The notes: generated from the sequence alone by a model not told the origin. Positions 1 through 8,269 are shown, counted from the stretch's first letter. The stretch: 64,000 nucleotides of DNA from Clostridia bacterium (GCA_017620205.1 JAFZQX010000040.1:1-64000), one strand, 5' to 3'. Translations and numbers: made by a program.

Positions 1-1
1 A

Positions 2-1273
2 TTAAAACACGTTGTTATTACAAATCCCCAAGCCGTAAAGGGAAAGAAGACTATGGATGTATACGTAAACGGCGTATACCAAAAGAGCGTTGAGCTTGAT
101 GTATCAAAAAATGTAACTCACGCTACGATGCACTTCTTCGGCACTTCATCTATACGCGATGAATACTGGAAGTCATGTGCCGATATCGTGCCCGAAGCAA
201 AGCTCGGCGGACTCAAGGTTTATGACGGCGTTATGTCAGGTGAAGAAGTAGCAGACCTTTATTGTGCACAGCTTCCTGAATTTACGGAAGCAGGTGATAA
301 TGTTGATTATGATGTTGATGTTGAAATCATAACGGCAGATGGCGGCGTATATAATGATTACCTCGATGGAGACAATAAAATTGTTATAATCTCAGGCGAT
401 ATTGACCCCGCAACAAGCAGGGTTATAGTAGGCGGCGCAAAACTTTATTATGTTGCAGCACGCGATTACTTTGTAGGTATAGTTCCTGCCGAATATGCTG
501 CTGATGAAGACGCGGTAAAGGCTGCAATCAGAGTGGCTCCCGTCGCTTCCGAAACGATAGCATACGGTAAGATTCCGGGTACAGAGGGTCGGATAGACAA
601 TTCAGACGTTGGTATGGCAAAGAGTATATTGCTCCAGAAGATTAATAATCCGACAGCTAAGCAGCTTTTGTCTTTCGATGTCGCCGGTGGCGTTATGGAC
701 GGCAAACTCAAAAATGCCGACTATATTGCAGTCAAAAGAGTAGCGCTCGCAAAAGACGATGATCTCGCGATTAACAAAAATGAACAGTCTACGGAACCCG
801 TTGTAGAAGACGTTGAAATCATCACGGCAGATGGCGGCGTATACAATAATTACCTCGATACAGACAATGTAATTGTTATAATTTCAGGCTATATTGATCC
901 CGAAATAGGCAATGTTACTGTAGGCGGCATAGATCTTTACTATGTTGAATCACGCGATTACTTTGTAGGTATCGTTCCTGCCGAATATGCTGCTGATGAA
1001 GACGCGGTAAAGGCTGCAACTGTAGTAGCAGACGGCGCTTCCGAAACGATAGTATACGGTAAGATTCCGGGCACTGAAGGAGCAATAAACGAAGATGACG
1101 TTGAAATGGCAAAGAAATTAGCGCTCAGAAAGATTGAAAATCCGACAGCTAAACAGCTTTTGTCTTTCGATGTCGCAGGCGGCGTTATGGACGGTAAACA
1201 CAGCACAACAGACTTTGCAGCGGTCAAGAGAGTATCGATCGGTACAGACGCTGATCTTGCAATTAACGGATAA
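2..1273 (+). CDS. Secreted/surface protein C-terminus: LamG-like domain plus two dockerin-like modules (5' partial)
   Basis: The reading frame is already open at base 2 and reads in frame through the first ATG (53), so this is the 3' end of a larger gene. The first ~90 residues look like the end of a LamG/concanavalin A-like fold (VYVNGV strand, then GGLKVYDGVMSGEEV). Two copies of a ~155-residue module follow. Each has a beta-rich half (EIITADGGVYN, YYVxxRDYFVGIVPAEYAADEDAVKAA) and an end that resembles a type I dockerin: two loop-helix halves, EGRIDNSDVGMAK and GGVMDGKLKNADY...VKR. The first loop has lost most acidic calcium ligands, so function as a true dockerin is uncertain. There is no LPXTG anchor. 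Role inferred: extracellular carbohydrate binding or enzyme anchoring. Confidence 0.75.
   Translation, partial: LKHVVITNPQAVKGKKTMDVYVNGVYQKSVELDVSKNVTHATMHFFGTSSIRDEYWKSCADIVPEAKLGGLKVYDGVMSGEEVADLYCAQLPEFTEAGDNVDYDVDVEIITADGGVYNDYLDGDNKIVIISGDIDPATSRVIVGGAKLYYVAARDYFVGIVPAEYAADEDAVKAAIRVAPVASETIAYGKIPGTEGRIDNSDVGMAKSILLQKINNPTAKQLLSFDVAGGVMDGKLKNADYIAVKRVALAKDDDLAINKNEQSTEPVVEDVEIITADGGVYNNYLDTDNVIVIISGYIDPEIGNVTVGGIDLYYVESRDYFVGIVPAEYAADEDAVKAATVVADGASETIVYGKIPGTEGAINEDDVEMAKKLALRKIENPTAKQLLSFDVAGGVMDGKHSTTDFAAVKRVSIGTDADLAING
320..1273 (+). repeat. Tandem 492-bp coding repeat (two dockerin-like modules)
   Basis: Sequence starting GTTGAAATCAT at 320 recurs at 812, an offset of exactly 492 bp, and the match continues to the stop codon. 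Long stretches are nearly identical (around 455-505 versus 947-997, and 655-710 versus 1147-1200), with divergence concentrated between them. This is an in-frame duplication of one protein module. Confidence 0.85.
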
Positions 1274-1292
1274 ATAAACTTAAAAGAATACT

Positions 1293-1330
1293 AAAAAAGC
1301 TAAGCGCAAATGATTGCGCTTAGCTTTTTT
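1293..1330. terminator. Bidirectional intrinsic terminator between convergent genes
   Basis: Perfect stem AAAAAAGCTAAGCGCAA / TTGCGCTTAGCTTTTTT around an ATGA loop. The A-tract and T-tract on the two sides let it serve both the surface-protein gene (+) and malQ (-). Confidence 0.9.
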
Positions 1331-1335
1331 CTGTA

Positions 1336-1366
1336 TTTCTACATTCTACACTCTACATTCTACATT
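1336..1366. repeat. Short TCTACATTCTACA direct repeats
   Basis: Three or four imperfect copies of CTACATTCTAC sit between the terminator and the malQ stop codon. This is a small simple repeat with no recognised role. Confidence 0.5.
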
Positions 1367-1368
1367 TT

Positions 1369-2802
1369 TTAAATTCTCGCATATATCTCATTAAAGTGCC
1401 TGAATTTTCCTCGGTCAATGCCCCCGAGCTGTTCGCGCGTTACGCGAAACTGCCAGTTGCCGTCCGCCTTTCCGGGGATATTAAGGCGCGTATCGGAGCC
1501 GTAGCCGAGTAAATCCTGTATCGGCAGGATAACAAGTCCCGCGTTGCTCTCAAAGATAGTTCTTAAAATGCTGTCATAGCCGTTGTTCCAGTCGGGAGAG
1601 GTATAGCCGCAGTATTCAAGCATTTCGCGCCTGCGGATGTCCGAAAGCTCCCAAACATAGCCGAGGAGTGTGTTATTGTCGTGCGTGCCGGTGTAGGCTA
1701 CGCAGTTATTTATATAGTTATGCGGCTTGTGCGGCGTGTCGCCGTCACCCAAAAAACCGAACTGAAAAACGCGCATGCCGGGGAAACCGCTGTAGCGGAC
1801 AAGCTCATGCACTTCTTCTGTAACGTCTCCGAGGTCTTCCGCGATAATAAGCTTATCTCTGCGAATTTCATTTAACATATCGCAAAACTCTTTGCCGGGC
1901 CCTTTTATCCATTTGCCTTCGCGCGCTGTTTCAGCGTCTGCGGGTACGCTCCAGTAGGATTCTATTGCTCTGAAATGGTCAATTCTTACGCCGTCAAACA
2001 TTGAAAGCATGTGCTGCATTCTCGCGCGCCACCATGCGTATCCGTCTTCGCGCATTTTGTCCCATTTATATAGGGGATTGCCCCAAAGCTGACCGTCTGC
2101 AGCAAAATAATCCGGCGGCACGCCCGCAACAGATATCGGCGCGCCTTTTTTGTCAAGCTCAAAAAGCTCTTTGTTTGCCCAAACGTCCGCGCTGTCGTAT
2201 GAAACGTAAATAGGCAGATCGCCTATGATTTTAATTCCTCTGTCATTTGCGTATTTTTTAATTTCTTTCCACTGCGTGAAAAATTCAAACTGAATAAACT
2301 TCCACATAAAGAGGATTTCTTCGTCAATATCTGTTTTTTTCCAATTTATCCAGCACTTTTCGCCGTTTGCGCTTTTAAACGCCATAAAACGGCAAAACTG
2401 TTCAAGATACGGATTATCATCGATAAACTTTTCAATTTCGTCGCGGTTACCTGCGCGCTTTGAAGCCTCGTGCAAAAGCATTGTGCGCGTATGATAAAGA
2501 CGTACGAATTCGCAGCTGTACGGAGTTTGCTGTCTGTATTCACCCAGCTCTTCGCCCGTCACAAGCCCTTTGCGGCAAAGCGTTTCAAGGTCAATAAAAT
2601 ACGGATTTCCCGCAAAAGACGAATACGATTTGTAGGGAGAGTTGCACTCATCCACCATGCAGAAAGGCAATACCTGCCAATAGGTAAAGCCGCAGTCCTT
2701 TAAAAAATCAACAAAGTGCCGTGCACTGTCCGAAAAACCGCCTATGGAAAAATCTCCCGGAAGGGAGCTTACATGCATTAATACACCGCTTTTTCTGTCC
2801 AT
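1369..2802 (-). CDS. malQ: 4-alpha-glucanotransferase (amylomaltase, GH77)
   Basis: Transfers alpha-1,4-glucan segments between maltooligosaccharides in the cytoplasm. GH77 signatures are present in order: N-terminal SGVLMHVSSLPG, the nucleophile aspartate in FDGVRIDHFRA, the acid/base glutamate in LIIAEDLGD, and the stabilising aspartate in YTGTHDNNT. At about 477 residues it matches the short bacterial family. An ATG at 2814 touches the AAAGGAG ribosome binding site with no spacer, so the ATG at 2802 (MDRKSGV...) is preferred. The gene stands alone, convergent with the surface-protein gene and divergent from the thiamin operon. No other maltose genes are nearby. Confidence 0.93.
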   Translation of the reverse strand: MDRKSGVLMHVSSLPGDFSIGGFSDSARHFVDFLKDCGFTYWQVLPFCMVDECNSPYKSYSSFAGNPYFIDLETLCRKGLVTGEELGEYRQQTPYSCEFVRLYHTRTMLLHEASKRAGNRDEIEKFIDDNPYLEQFCRFMAFKSANGEKCWINWKKTDIDEEILFMWKFIQFEFFTQWKEIKKYANDRGIKIIGDLPIYVSYDSADVWANKELFELDKKGAPISVAGVPPDYFAADGQLWGNPLYKWDKMREDGYAWWRARMQHMLSMFDGVRIDHFRAIESYWSVPADAETAREGKWIKGPGKEFCDMLNEIRRDKLIIAEDLGDVTEEVHELVRYSGFPGMRVFQFGFLGDGDTPHKPHNYINNCVAYTGTHDNNTLLGYVWELSDIRRREMLEYCGYTSPDWNNGYDSILRTIFESNAGLVILPIQDLLGYGSDTRLNIPGKADGNWQFRVTREQLGGIDRGKFRHFNEIYARI

Positions 2803-2889
2803 TTGGGTTTTCATCTCCTTTGCATATAATTATATTATCACAACGGAAAATTTTATGCAATAATCATACTGATTTTTTTAAATAAAACC

Positions 2890-2918
2890 TTGTATTTTAA
2901 AAAGTTTTGTTATATAAT
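2890..2918 (+). promoter_or_regulatory. Sigma-A type promoter of the thiamin operon
   Basis: TTGTAT (2890-2895), 17-bp spacer, TATAAT (2913-2918). Transcription would start a few bases before the TPP riboswitch. Confidence 0.75.
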
Positions 2919-2929
2919 ACATAGGACAA

Positions 2930-3024
2930 CAAGACAGGGGAGCTCGGTGTGCCGGGCTGAGAGGAAGTAATAAAAGCTTTGACCCTTAAACCTGATGCGG
3001 ATAATGCCGCCGTAGGAAGCATAT
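2930..3024 (+). promoter_or_regulatory. TPP riboswitch aptamer (THI element), complete
   Basis: Carries both halves of the thi-box: the pyrimidine-binding arm (GGGCTGAGAGG ... TTGACCC) and the pyrophosphate-binding arm (ACCTGATGCGGATAATGCC ... CGTAGGAAGC). It lies between the promoter and the thiW operon, followed 18 nt later by an intrinsic terminator. TPP binding would therefore stop transcription of thiW-thiM-thiE-thiD-thiC. The family assignment is established knowledge; the regulatory sign is inferred from the terminator. Confidence 0.95.
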
Positions 3025-3041
3025 AAAAAGCTTTGTGCGAT

Positions 3042-3069
3042 AGCTGTTCCGTATCGGGACAGCTTTTTT
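3042..3069 (+). terminator. Intrinsic terminator, expression platform of the TPP riboswitch
   Basis: AGCTGTTCC / GGGACAGCT stem with a 5-nt loop, followed by TTTTTT. It sits directly after the first aptamer and upstream of all thi genes. Confidence 0.85.
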
Positions 3070-3128
3070 ATTTGAAAGGAGGACCGTATTTCGGGTGGCA
3101 AGGGAGCGCTTGACATCTCAGAATTTTG

Positions 3129-3213
3129 CGAGGGAACCCGTGTTCCGGGGTGAGAGGAAGCCAGTGAGCTTTGACCGAGCGAAACCTTTCGGTTTCGTAT
3201 TTTAAATACGAAA
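3129..3213 (+). promoter_or_regulatory. Second, half-length TPP-like aptamer with two mutually exclusive hairpins
   Basis: GGGGTGAGAGGAAG ... AGCTTTGACC repeats the pyrimidine-binding arm of the riboswitch upstream. Similarity stops after AACCT; the GGATAATGCC...CGTAGG arm that holds the pyrophosphate is missing. In its place are hairpin A (CGAAACC 3180-3186 / GGTTTCG 3191-3197, then TATTTT) and hairpin B (TTTCGTATTT 3193-3202 / AAATACGAAA 3204-3213). They share GGTTTCG, so only one can form. The thiW Shine-Dalgarno GAGG (3215-3218) follows at once. The same bases can also be read as a 36-codon ORF from GTG 3095 to TAA 3205, behind AAAGGAGG at 3075. It could be a working derived switch or a decaying duplicate. 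Confidence 0.65.
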
Positions 3214-3226
3214 TGAGGAAATATAA

Positions 3227-3967
3227 ATGATCAGCTCAAAAGGAATTTTAAAAATGGTTGTGCTTTCAATGCTTGTGGCGCTCGGCGTTGTGATTTCGCC
3301 GATACTGCGCTTTGAGGGTATGTGCCCCATGGCGCACTTTATAAATATAGTGTGCGCTGTGCTTTTGGGACCCTGGTATGCACTTTTGTGCGCAACCGTA
3401 ATAGGAATTATAAGAATGGCTTTAATGGGCATACCGCCGCTTGCTTTAACGGGCGCCGTGTTCGGTGCGTTTCTCTCGGGTGTTTTTTATAAAGCGTCAA
3501 AGGGCAAGCTTATCTTTGCCGTTTTGGGCGAAGTAATCGGAACGGGCATTATAGGCGCGCTGGTATCCGTCCCCGTAATGAAGTTTTTGATGGGCAAAGA
3601 GGGAATATCGTGGTTTTTCTATGTTCCCACCTTTATTTGCGGCACGCTTATCGGCGGCAGTATTGCTTTTGTGTTTCTTAAAAAGCTTGCAGGCGGGGGA
3701 ATGCTTCAAAGATTTCAAGATATGCTCGGCTCTGCAATCTATCAGTACAAAAGCAGTCACGTTGAAAACTCCTGCACTATAGCGGCACTCGGCGTTATAC
3801 TGTTTCTTGTAATTAAAGTTCTGACGGTAGTTACATTTCCGGGAAATCCCAATGTAAAAATTTTGCCGCCCGTATGGTCATATATAGCATACATAGTTCT
3901 GGCTTTGTTTATATTAGCCGCGGTAATATACTTTTTTGTAAAGAAAAAGAAGGTTGATGCAGTTTGA
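3227..3967 (+). CDS. thiW: ThiW-family thiamin-precursor transporter subunit (ECF-type), C-terminally extended
   Basis: Predicted integral membrane substrate-binding subunit for uptake of the thiazole precursor, probably working with an ECF energising module coded elsewhere. The first ~170 residues are the hydrophobic ThiW core with about five membrane segments (MVVLSMLVALGVVISP, FINIVCAVLLGPWYAL and others). The usual family length is about 160-170 residues, but here 246: after a charged stretch (~160-180) there are two further hydrophobic segments (ALGVILFLVIKVLTVV, SYIAYIVLALFILAAVIYFF). ATG 3227 has GAGG 8 nt upstream. The stop overlaps the thiM start by 4 bp. Linkage to thiM and the absence of thiazole synthesis genes here support thiazole as substrate. 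Confidence 0.85.
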   Translation: MISSKGILKMVVLSMLVALGVVISPILRFEGMCPMAHFINIVCAVLLGPWYALLCATVIGIIRMALMGIPPLALTGAVFGAFLSGVFYKASKGKLIFAVLGEVIGTGIIGALVSVPVMKFLMGKEGISWFFYVPTFICGTLIGGSIAFVFLKKLAGGGMLQRFQDMLGSAIYQYKSSHVENSCTIAALGVILFLVIKVLTVVTFPGNPNVKILPPVWSYIAYIVLALFILAAVIYFFVKKKKVDAV

Positions 3968-4770
3968 CATACAGAGAAATAAATGAAATCAGACATGCGG
4001 TGAAAGAGAAAAGACCTTTAATTCACTGCATAACAAACCCGATATCGATAACCGGGTGCGCAAATGCAATACTGTCGCTCGGCGCGCGTCCCATTATGGC
4101 GGAACACCCAAAAGAAGTTTCGGAAATTACCGAAACAGCTTCCGCACTTATGCTCAATCTCGGAAATATAACCGACGCGCGAATGGAGTCTATGCTTATC
4201 GCTTCGGATATTGCGGCAAAAAAGAATATCCCTGTCACATTAGACCTTGTAGGCGTTGCATGCTCAACGCTCCGGCGCAAATTTGCATCTGAACATGTAA
4301 ACAAAAACACGCCCGCAATACTAAAGGGAAACTATTCCGAAATCATGGCTTTTTTTAACGAAGATTACAAAGCGTCGGGAGTTGATGCTGAAGTGTCGCT
4401 CCAAGCGGAAAGCGTTTTAAAAGCCTCGGCGGCGCTTGCAAAGAAGTATAACTGCACAGTCCTTGCAAGCGGTAAAACCGATATAATAACAGACGGCAAA
4501 AAAGCCGTATCGGTTTATAACGGAACGGAGAAAATGAGCAGTATAACGGGAACGGGCTGTATGCTCGGCGCGTTTGCGGCAACGTTTTCATCCGCGTCAG
4601 ACCCGTTTGAAGCCGCAGTATCGGCCGCCGTCGCGTTTGGCATTTGCGGCGAAAAGTCAGAGTGTGACGGCGCGGGCAGCTTTTCTGCGGCGCTTTTAGA
4701 CAGCATATCGCTGCTGTCGGATGCTGACATTGAAAAATATATGAAAGCAGAGGATATAATAATTGGTTAA
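3964..4770 (+). CDS. thiM: Hydroxyethylthiazole kinase
   Basis: Phosphorylates 4-methyl-5-(2-hydroxyethyl)thiazole with ATP, the thiazole salvage step of thiamin synthesis. The family pattern is present: PLIHCITNPISITGCAN at the N-terminus, an internal PVTLDLVGVACS, and the catalytic cysteine in SITGTGCMLGA (about residue 198). At 268 residues it is the usual length. The start is a TTG at 3964 overlapping the thiW stop, which implies translational coupling. Its product and that of ThiD are joined by ThiE, coded next. Confidence 0.95.
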   Translation: MTYREINEIRHAVKEKRPLIHCITNPISITGCANAILSLGARPIMAEHPKEVSEITETASALMLNLGNITDARMESMLIASDIAAKKNIPVTLDLVGVACSTLRRKFASEHVNKNTPAILKGNYSEIMAFFNEDYKASGVDAEVSLQAESVLKASAALAKKYNCTVLASGKTDIITDGKKAVSVYNGTEKMSSITGTGCMLGAFAATFSSASDPFEAAVSAAVAFGICGEKSECDGAGSFSAALLDSISLLSDADIEKYMKAEDIIIG

Positions 4771-5395
4771 ATTTGATTCAACGCTTTATTTTATAACGGA
4801 CAGCACGAATTTTGACACGGAAACTTTTTTATATAGGGTAGAGGATGCTTTAAAGGGCGGGGTAACGCTTTTGCAGCTCCGCGAGAAGAATAAAACAACG
4901 AGAGAGTATATTTCCCTTGCGGAAAAAGTGCATGAGATAACAAAAAGATATAACGTGCCGCTTATAATTGACGACAGAATTGACGTTGCCATGGCAATAG
5001 GCGCGGAAGGCGTGCACCTCGGGCAGAGCGATATGCCTATAAGAACGGCAAGAGAAATACTCGGCAATGATATAATCATAGGCGCTACCGCCAAAACTGT
5101 TCCGCAGGCAAAAGAAGCGGAGGAGGGCGGCGCGGATTATTTGGGCGTAGGCGCTATATATCCCACTACCACAAAGGTTATAACAATTATAACGTCAACA
5201 GAAACGCTTGACGATATATGCAAAGCGGTCAAAATCCCCGTAAACGCCATAGGCGGCCTTAATAAAGACAACATATTTGTTTTAAAGGGCATAGGCATCG
5301 CGGGCATATGCGCAGTTTCTGCAATTATGAAAGCGGACAGTCCGCAAAAAGCGGCAGAAGAACTTAAACGCGCGTTTTTAGATTTAAACAGATAA
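4763..5395 (+). CDS. thiE: Thiamin-phosphate synthase
   Basis: Condenses HMP-PP with thiazole phosphate to thiamin phosphate. It is a small TIM barrel of 210 residues, the family length, with LLQLREKNK, the HMP-PP site GAEGVHLGQSDM, DYLGVGAIYPTTTK and the phosphate-binding AIGGL near the end. The start is a TTG at 4763, eight bases inside thiM, again suggesting coupling. A 71-nt spacer containing a hairpin separates it from thiD. Confidence 0.95.
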   Translation: MVKFDSTLYFITDSTNFDTETFLYRVEDALKGGVTLLQLREKNKTTREYISLAEKVHEITKRYNVPLIIDDRIDVAMAIGAEGVHLGQSDMPIRTAREILGNDIIIGATAKTVPQAKEAEEGGADYLGVGAIYPTTTKVITIITSTETLDDICKAVKIPVNAIGGLNKDNIFVLKGIGIAGICAVSAIMKADSPQKAAEELKRAFLDLNR

Positions 5396-5397
5396 TT

Positions 5398-5435
5398 AAA
5401 AGCGGTAAATTGGGGGCACCACCTTTTGCCGCTAT
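5398..5435 (+). other. Intergenic hairpin between thiE and thiD
   Basis: AGCGGTAAA pairs with TTTTGCCGCT around a G-rich loop. No T-run follows, so it is more likely an RNA-processing or stability element than a full terminator. Confidence 0.4.
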
Positions 5436-5466
5436 ATAAAATTAGTGCTAAGAGAGGAATAAGAAT

Positions 5467-6273
5467 ATGAAAACAGCATTAACAATCGCAGGTTCGGATT
5501 CCTGCGGAGGCGCCGGAATACAGGCAGATATAAAAACAATGACGCTAAACGGCGTATACGCCATGAGCGCGATAACTGCCTTAACTGCTCAAAACACGAT
5601 GGGAGTAAAAGACGTACTGGAGAGTACGCCCGAGTTTTTAAAAGAGCAGATAGACTGTATATTTGAAGATATACCTCCGGACGCCGTAAAAATAGGAATG
5701 GTTTCATCAAAGGAGCTTATTTCCGTTATAGCTGAGAGGCTTTCGTACTATAAGGCGAAGAACATAGTTGCAGACCCCGTAATGGTTGCGACAAGCGGTT
5801 CGAATTTACTTAAAACAGACGCTGTCACAGCACTTTGCGAAAAGCTTTTTCCGCTTGCAACGGTTATAACGCCCAATATTCCCGAAGCGGAAGTGTTATC
5901 GGGTATGAAAATAGAAAACGAAAGCGATATGGAAAAAGCGGCTGATGATATATGGCGAAAATACGGCTGTTCGCTTCTTCTAAAGGGCGGTCACAGCATA
6001 AATGACGCAAACGACCTGCTTTTTGAAAACGGCAGCGGCACGTGGATTAATGGTGAGAGAGTTGATAACCCCAATACGCACGGCACGGGTTGTACGTTAT
6101 CGTCAGCCATTGCCGCAAACCTTGCCAAGGACTTTAGCCTTTTCGATTCTGTAGTCAGAGCTAAAGAGTACATAACGGACGCGCTGAGGGCAAACCTCAA
6201 TTTAGGTCACGGAAGCGGCCCTTTAAATCATGCTTTTTATATAGAAGGAAAATATACGGAGGTAAATAAATAA
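5467..6273 (+). CDS. thiD: Hydroxymethylpyrimidine / phosphomethylpyrimidine kinase
   Basis: Phosphorylates HMP and then HMP-P to give HMP-PP. It is a ribokinase-fold protein of 268 residues with the N-terminal [17 protein letters not shown], the conserved [10 protein letters not shown], and the catalytic [13 protein letters not shown] near the C-terminus. The ATG follows AGAGAGGAATAAG. It supplies the pyrimidine half for ThiE using HMP-P made by ThiC, whose start overlaps the thiD stop. Confidence 0.95.
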   Translation: MKTALTIAGSDSCGGAGIQADIKTMTLNGVYAMSAITALTAQNTMGVKDVLESTPEFLKEQIDCIFEDIPPDAVKIGMVSSKELISVIAERLSYYKAKNIVADPVMVATSGSNLLKTDAVTALCEKLFPLATVITPNIPEAEVLSGMKIENESDMEKAADDIWRKYGCSLLLKGGHSINDANDLLFENGSGTWINGERVDNPNTHGTGCTLSSAIAANLAKDFSLFDSVVRAKEYITDALRANLNLGHGSGPLNHAFYIEGKYTEVNK

Positions 6274-7577
6274 TGAGAAACTTTAAAACGCAGATGGACG
6301 CTGCGAAACGCGGAATTATAACAGATGAAATGAAAGCGGTGGCGGAGAAAGAATACCGCACGCCGGAAGAGATACGCGACCTTGTCTCTCGCGGTCAGGT
6401 TGCAATTTGCGCAAACAAGCTGCACAAGTGCATAGAGCCAAACGGCGTAGGTTCAATGCTCCGCACGAAGATAAACGTAAATCTCGGCGTTTCAAGAGAC
6501 TGCAAGGACTATGACATAGAAATGAAAAAGGTTATGGCGGCTGTTGATCTCGGCGCTGAGGCTATAATGGACTTATCCTCGCACGGCAACACACAGCCTT
6601 TCAGAAGAAAGCTTACAAGCGAATGTCCCGCGATGATAGGTACGGTGCCGGTTTATGACAGCGTTATCCACTATCAGAGAGACTTGTCAACGCTCACGGC
6701 GCAGGACTTTATAGACGTTGTCCGTCTTCACGCGGAGGATGGCGTAGACTTTGTAACGCTTCACTGCGGCATTACAAGAAAGACAATAGAACAGATTAAA
6801 AAACACAAAAGAAAGATGAACATAGTATCGCGCGGCGGCTCTCTCGTTTTCGCGTGGATGTGCATGACAGGTGAGGAAAACCCGTTTTACGAACACTACG
6901 ATGAAATTCTCGATATATGCAGAGAATATGACGTGACAATATCACTCGGTGATGCGTGCCGTCCCGGCTGTCTTGCGGACGCGAGCGACGTTTGCCAGAT
7001 AGAAGAGCTTGTTCGCCTCGGCGAGCTTACAAAAAGAGCATGGGAAAAGGACGTTCAGGTAATGATTGAAGGTCCCGGTCACATGCCTCTTGACCAGATC
7101 GAAGCAAACATGAAAATTCAGCAGACGATCTGCATGGGCGCGCCCTTCTATGTGTTAGGACCGCTTGTTACCGATATTGCGCCCGGATATGACCATATAA
7201 CGTCTGCCATCGGCGGCGCTATAGCGGCGTCGGCGGGAGCTGCTTTCCTTTGCTACGTAACTCCTGCGGAGCACCTTGCGCTTCCGAATGTTGAAGATGT
7301 TAAGCAGGGAATTATAGCTTCGAGAATTGCGGCGCACGCGGCTGATATTGCAAAGCACGTACCGCACGCAAGAGATATTGACGATAAGATGGCGGACGCA
7401 CGCCGCACGTTTGACTGGGACGCACAGTGGGAATGCGCAATAGATCCCGAAACCGCGAAGCAAATAAGAGACGACAGAAAGCCCGAAATAGAGGAGAGCT
7501 GCTCAATGTGCGGCAAGTTCTGCGCGGTAAGAAGTATGAATAAGGCATTAAACGGAGAATATATAGATATACTTTAA
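6273..7577 (+). CDS. thiC: Phosphomethylpyrimidine synthase (radical SAM)
   Basis: Converts aminoimidazole ribotide to HMP-P using SAM and a [4Fe-4S] cluster. Typical motifs: [51 protein letters not shown], and the C-terminal cluster site. At 434 residues it is the short ThiC type without the long N-terminal domain of the E. coli enzyme. The cluster cysteines read [12 protein letters not shown], i.e. CX2CX3C, one residue shorter than the CX2CX4C usually quoted. This may be a lineage trait. ATG 6273 overlaps the thiD stop and has GGAGG upstream. It is the last gene of the operon. Confidence 0.96.
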   Translation: MRNFKTQMDAAKRGIITDEMKAVAEKEYRTPEEIRDLVSRGQVAICANKLHKCIEPNGVGSMLRTKINVNLGVSRDCKDYDIEMKKVMAAVDLGAEAIMDLSSHGNTQPFRRKLTSECPAMIGTVPVYDSVIHYQRDLSTLTAQDFIDVVRLHAEDGVDFVTLHCGITRKTIEQIKKHKRKMNIVSRGGSLVFAWMCMTGEENPFYEHYDEILDICREYDVTISLGDACRPGCLADASDVCQIEELVRLGELTKRAWEKDVQVMIEGPGHMPLDQIEANMKIQQTICMGAPFYVLGPLVTDIAPGYDHITSAIGGAIAASAGAAFLCYVTPAEHLALPNVEDVKQGIIASRIAAHAADIAKHVPHARDIDDKMADARRTFDWDAQWECAIDPETAKQIRDDRKPEIEESCSMCGKFCAVRSMNKALNGEYIDIL

Positions 7578-7637
7578 GGGATGTAAAAACAGCGCAGACC
7601 GCAAAAGGCAAAAGGATAAATATAATTACAATTATGA

Positions 7638-7664
7638 AGAAAACCTGCTTTCGGCAGGTTTTCT
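7638..7664 (+). terminator. Hairpin terminator after thiC
   Basis: AGAAAACCTGC / GCAGGTTTTCT, 11 bp perfect, with a TTTCG loop. The T-rich 3' arm provides the terminator character. Confidence 0.7.
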
Positions 7665-7679
7665 GATAATTTGAGCCTT

Positions 7680-7930
7680 TTGCTTTGAACAAACGTCACC
7701 TCTCGACGGAGGAAGACAGGAGTCGAGTCCTAACCGCCTATCAGCGGCTATTTTCGCCTCTTTCTCCTTGCCGTCCTTGCCTTGCGAAGGTATTTCCGAG
7801 GCTTTTGACAAAATATTGGCGGAAATCTGCCGTCAAAAACCGGTCTGTACCCGGCTTCTGTCAGCCTTAGTACGCCTTCGGGTTCCGTTTGTCCAATCTG
7901 CATCTGTTTTTCCTATCCCTTTGTTGTGTA
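7680..7930. other. Non-coding spacer of unknown function
   Basis: Contains no ORF with a credible start. It differs in composition from its neighbours and holds several small stems (CCGC..GCGG at about 7727, GGCGGAAATCTGCC at about 7818). It could be an unrecognised RNA or repeat. Confidence 0.35.
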
Positions 7931-7932
7931 AA

Positions 7933-7955
7933 AAAACACGCCGCAGGCGTGTTTT
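7933..7955 (-). terminator. Intrinsic terminator of the 7954-8196 gene
   Basis: AAAACACGCC / GGCGTGTTTT with a 3-nt loop. On the minus strand it is followed by further T residues, and it overlaps the stop codon of the small membrane protein gene. Confidence 0.75.
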
Positions 7956-8196
7956 AAAGCCTATAATTGTCTTTTTTTCCGTCTTTGCGGTTTTGGTTTA
8001 TCATCTTGCTGATTTGAGCGACATCCCACACAACATATACGGCAACGAAACATAATGATATAAACATGGTTATATGAAGCGGGGTTCTGTTGCTTAAGTA
8101 TTTATCGGAAAATGAGAAATAACAAATTGCAAAAAGCAGTGATATTGAAATAATAACCGTAAGCGCTAAAATTGATTTCTTATTTAATCTTTTCAT
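7954..8196 (-). CDS. Small hypothetical membrane protein (two TM helices)
   Basis: An 80-residue protein with a basic N-terminus (MKRLNKKS) and two hydrophobic segments (ILALTVIISISLLFAICYF; ITMFISLCFVAVYVVWDVA). It ends in a charged tail with many lysines. The ATG at 8196 is preferred over the one at 8220 because AGAGGTG lies the right distance upstream. I recognise no family. It is monocistronic and followed by its own terminator. Confidence 0.6.
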   Translation of the reverse strand: MKRLNKKSILALTVIISISLLFAICYFSFSDKYLSNRTPLHITMFISLCFVAVYVVWDVAQISKMINQNRKDGKKDNYRL

Positions 8197-8269
8197 AAAC
8201 AGGCACCTCTTTGTTTTCATATTACACTCATTAGGGCATATTTGTCAATAGGTATGTAAAGAAGCGCCG

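Noticed and set aside
3129-3226. Assignment of the half aptamer to the known HMP-PP (thiS motif) riboswitch class
   Set aside because: That class is embedded in a strong terminator stem with a T-run. Here the following hairpin has only TATTTT, and the sequence looks like a truncated TPP copy, so I leave the class open.
7680-7930. tRNA or known small RNA (6S, tmRNA, SRP)
   Set aside because: None of the conserved cores could be found by eye on either strand.
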